A stretch of DNA of 7,926 nt from Rickettsiales bacterium (GTDB lineage: Bacteria > Pseudomonadota > Alphaproteobacteria > Rickettsiales > UBA1997). The stretch spans positions 1-7,926 of the forward strand of contig JAITBB010000084.1 in assembly GCA_031283795.1 (NCBI GenBank). Direction: 5' to 3'. Every line of letters starts with the position of its first letter. Positions within the stretch are counted from its first letter, which is position 1. Both the position numbers and the translations under genes were made by a program. This document shows, in pieces, positions 6,439 to 7,926 of this stretch. The notes under the pieces are model-generated. The model had not been told where the DNA came from. It was given only the letters and a program-made list of their open reading frames with translations, and searched no databases.

Positions 6439-6466
6439 TTGACTATTATAGACATATTCTTATTAT
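6439..6466 (+). promoter_or_regulatory. sigma-70-type promoter of the ankyrin-like gene
   Basis: TTGACT (6439-6444, five of six matches to consensus), a 16-bp spacer and TATTAT (6461-6466, five of six). Transcription would begin near 6473, giving an AU-rich leader of about 23 nt before the ATG at 6496. The leader has no Shine-Dalgarno sequence. Confidence 0.5.
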
Positions 6467-6495
6467 AGCAATATATTATAAATAACAGTATTATT

Positions 6496-7011
6496 ATGGT
6501 ATCATTTGGTCCAAGAGAAAATATAATTTCAAATTTCCTGTGGGGAAGCGACAGCTGGGAAGGAAAGAAGATCGATAAAGCCATTGTCAAGAAGGAAATA
6601 GACTCCTATAAGGTAGACGATCTCAGGGACGGAAGGCGTATGCATTTCATGCTCAGAGATGCAGTGGAGGCTGGAAATGAGGAAATAGTCAAGTATCTTC
6701 TCGATAAGGGAGCTTGTCCGATCGTCATATACAACAATATGGAGGACACCATAAGGGGAGAGTACGCCATAACCGATGTATTCGCCGAAGACGGTTCTCT
6801 GAGCAGAAAACTAGGCCGTGAACTGGAGAGTAGGATCTTTAAGAAAACCCTAGAGACCGTAGAGAAAGCTATCGGAGAGATAAGAGAAAGTCAGAAAAGT
6901 ATGAATTCCGATAAGGAGATAGCTGACAATATGTTTGGCAAACTGAATGAAAATCTTCTCGAGAAGCTAGAAACCTACAAAAAGAAGGTGTCATCCAGAC
7001 TCAAATCCTAG
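6496..7011 (+). CDS. small ankyrin-like protein with a C-terminal coiled coil
   Basis: This 171-residue protein has one recognisable ankyrin-type helix pair: MHFMLRDAVEAGNEEIVKYLLDKGA (about 49-73), which fits the pattern A-x-x-G-x-x-E-I-V-K-x-L-L-x-K-G-A. Ankyrin repeats mediate protein-protein contacts and are common in proteins that intracellular bacteria send into host cells. A single repeat rarely folds alone, so neighbouring residues may form degenerate repeats, or the protein may pair with a partner. Residues from about 104 to 168 are highly charged and helical in character (RELESRIFKKTLETVEKAIG, then KLNENLLEKLETYKKK), suggesting a coiled coil. No signal peptide or membrane segment is visible, so export, if any, would use another route. 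It has its own promoter and no ribosome-binding site. The gene is convergent with nrdG. The role is unknown. Confidence 0.75.
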   Translation: MVSFGPRENIISNFLWGSDSWEGKKIDKAIVKKEIDSYKVDDLRDGRRMHFMLRDAVEAGNEEIVKYLLDKGACPIVIYNNMEDTIRGEYAITDVFAEDGSLSRKLGRELESRIFKKTLETVEKAIGEIRESQKSMNSDKEIADNMFGKLNENLLEKLETYKKKVSSRLKS

Positions 7012-7087
7012 CGTCTGGACCTAGCCTCCTTTGCCCCCTGGTGCTAACCCGTCTCCAGACAGCGCCCTAGCTACGGCCTAGAGACGG
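6994..7087. repeat. short dyads between the convergent ankyrin-like gene and nrdG
   Basis: TCCAGAC (6994-7000) pairs with GTCTGGA (7013-7019) across the ankyrin gene's stop codon, and a second TCCAGAC (7054-7060) could pair with the same GTCTGGA. CCGTCTC (7049-7055) pairs with GAGACGG (7081-7087). These could shape the 3' ends of the two converging transcripts. None is followed by a U run in either direction, so a standard intrinsic terminator is not supported. Confidence 0.4.
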
Positions 7088-7103
7088 TGTGGGCTGTGAA
7101 TCG

Positions 7104-7811
7104 TTAGAAGTTCCTATAGCCCAGGATGAAGTGTTTCGGCCTACATATTTTCTCCCTGCTGAGGGTTCGGTCCTGTTTGGCCAGGCCCGAGAGAGTCTTC
7201 CCGTCGTTGTCGCGGAAGTTCTGTAGGAAGAATGTTCCGCTGTAGCCTAGGTCGTCGAGGATTTTAATGATTCCATTGATGTCATCCTCTCCCAGGAGAG
7301 AGGTGTGAACCGTTGTCCGAATTTCTAGATATATGTTTCTCTCTAACAGACTATTTACCAAAAATTTCAGAGTTTTCTCGAATTCGTCGTAGAGAGTCAC
7401 AGTCAGCTGTGTCACCAGGGTAAATTTGCTCTTTGGAGCCTTAAAGTCCAGTGCCACAGCGTCAACCAGCCGGTCCTCCACAAGGCGCCTGACTATAGAA
7501 TAATTCAAACCATTCGTGTCTATCTTCACCGCAAATCCAAGACCCCTTATTCTGCCAATAAACCTATCTAGTCCGGCATATAGGGTACACTCCCCTCCGG
7601 ATAGTACAACCCCATCCAGTAGACCAACTTTAGTTTTTAGGAAATCGAATAGGGTTTCCTCCTCCATAAAACCACCTTTCTGGTTCACCAGATCTGCATT
7701 ATGGCAATACCTGCATCTCATGTTGCAGTCCGCAAACCACACTATACAGGCCAGCCTACCAGGATAGTCCTGCATTGTGAATTTGGTTATATCGGCTATT
7801 TTCAGCGCCAT
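7104..7811 (-). CDS. nrdG: anaerobic ribonucleotide reductase activating protein (radical SAM)
   Basis: NrdG uses a [4Fe-4S] cluster and S-adenosylmethionine to install the glycyl radical on NrdD, the oxygen-sensitive class III reductase that makes deoxyribonucleotides without oxygen. The 235-residue protein has the radical-SAM cluster motif C29-x3-C33-x2-C36 (CNMRCRYC) after the typical opening FTMQDYPGRLACIVWF. The GGE motif for SAM binding is at 72-74 (LSGGECTL), and DTNG follows at about 97-100. The length fits the longer NrdG type found outside enterobacteria rather than the short E. coli form of about 154 residues. Related activases such as PflA share these motifs, so the NrdD partner is inferred from overall resemblance. 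The ATG directly abuts the TAA of the upstream gene, and AAGGA lies about 6 nt before it, so the two are probably co-transcribed and translationally coupled. Confidence 0.85.
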   Translation of the reverse strand: MALKIADITKFTMQDYPGRLACIVWFADCNMRCRYCHNADLVNQKGGFMEEETLFDFLKTKVGLLDGVVLSGGECTLYAGLDRFIGRIRGLGFAVKIDTNGLNYSIVRRLVEDRLVDAVALDFKAPKSKFTLVTQLTVTLYDEFEKTLKFLVNSLLERNIYLEIRTTVHTSLLGEDDINGIIKILDDLGYSGTFFLQNFRDNDGKTLSGLAKQDRTLSREKICRPKHFILGYRNF

Positions 7812-7926
7812 TTACATCCTTCCAGCCTCTTCCAGATACTCCTCGTATTCCATCTCGGTCATAAGTTCACTATCCAGCTCGGATCTAGAGGATATATATA
7901 CTCTATATATCCAGCTGTTTTCCATA
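7812..7926 (-). CDS. 3' end of an unidentified gene upstream of nrdG
   Basis: Reading into nrdG on the minus strand, 37 codons precede a TAA at 7812-7814 that touches the nrdG ATG. The first visible codon (7923-7925) is an ATG, but the right edge cuts the sequence, so it may be internal to a longer gene. The visible part is acidic (SELDSELMTEMEYEEYLEEA) with aromatic residues at its start (WIYRVY). It does not show the glycyl-radical C-terminus expected of NrdD, so it could be a small gene lying between nrdD and nrdG or an unrelated gene. The abutting stop and start support a shared operon with nrdG. Confidence 0.5.
   Translation of the reverse strand, partial: MENSWIYRVYISSRSELDSELMTEMEYEEYLEEAGRM

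Noticed and set aside
6117..6485. Plus-strand open frame of 122 residues
   Set aside because: It starts with TTG, has no ribosome-binding site, runs through the ankyrin gene's promoter, and its Pro/Ser/His-rich composition looks like the complement of Gly-rich minus-strand fragments.
1..7926. tRNA genes, CRISPR arrays or insertion sequences
   Set aside because: I found no cloverleaf-like segment with a GTTCGA-type arm, no regularly spaced repeats and no transposase-like protein.

Overview
The window looks like a piece of a host-associated bacterial chromosome, most likely an alphaproteobacterium of the Rickettsiales/Holosporales kind. The reasons are the dprA and topA genes close together on one strand (a common alphaproteobacterial neighbourhood), a HisRS that resembles rickettsial HisRS as I remember it, a small ankyrin-type protein, a secreted orphan protein and several stretches that read like decayed coding sequence. 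GC content looks to be in the low-to-mid 40s percent by eye. The taxonomic assignment is inference; no database was consulted.

Left part (1-4740), all on the minus strand and transcribed right to left: dprA (DNA processing protein), hisS (histidyl-tRNA synthetase) and topA (DNA topoisomerase I, whose C-terminus runs off the left edge). These are housekeeping genes. dprA and hisS each have a recognisable sigma-70-like promoter with a 16-bp spacer, so this is a co-directional cluster rather than a tight operon. Between dprA and hisS are a 14-bp tandem duplication at the dprA stop, an interrupted reading frame with a possible membrane segment, and a perfect 14-bp-stem palindrome.

Middle part (4741-7011), the accessory region: a broken minus-strand reading frame (4900-5172), a plus-strand gene for a 251-residue protein with a signal peptide (5285-6040), a roughly 400-bp stretch with decayed Gly/Asn-rich minus-strand fragments, and a plus-strand gene for a 171-residue ankyrin-like/coiled-coil protein (6496-7011). 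The secreted protein and the broken frame share a TG-x5-IDRTRN motif written with different synonymous codons, which suggests a small family of paralogous exported proteins, one copy of which has decayed. Both plus-strand genes have their own sigma-70-like promoter, a short leader and no Shine-Dalgarno sequence. The secreted-protein promoter has a T8 tract in its spacer and a duplicated start-codon region.

Right part (7012-7926), minus strand: the 3' end of an unidentified gene abuts nrdG, which encodes the radical-SAM activase of the anaerobic (class III) ribonucleotide reductase. This points to growth in an oxygen-poor niche, at least part of the time. The ankyrin gene and nrdG are convergent, separated by about 90 bp with weak dyads and no clear intrinsic terminator.
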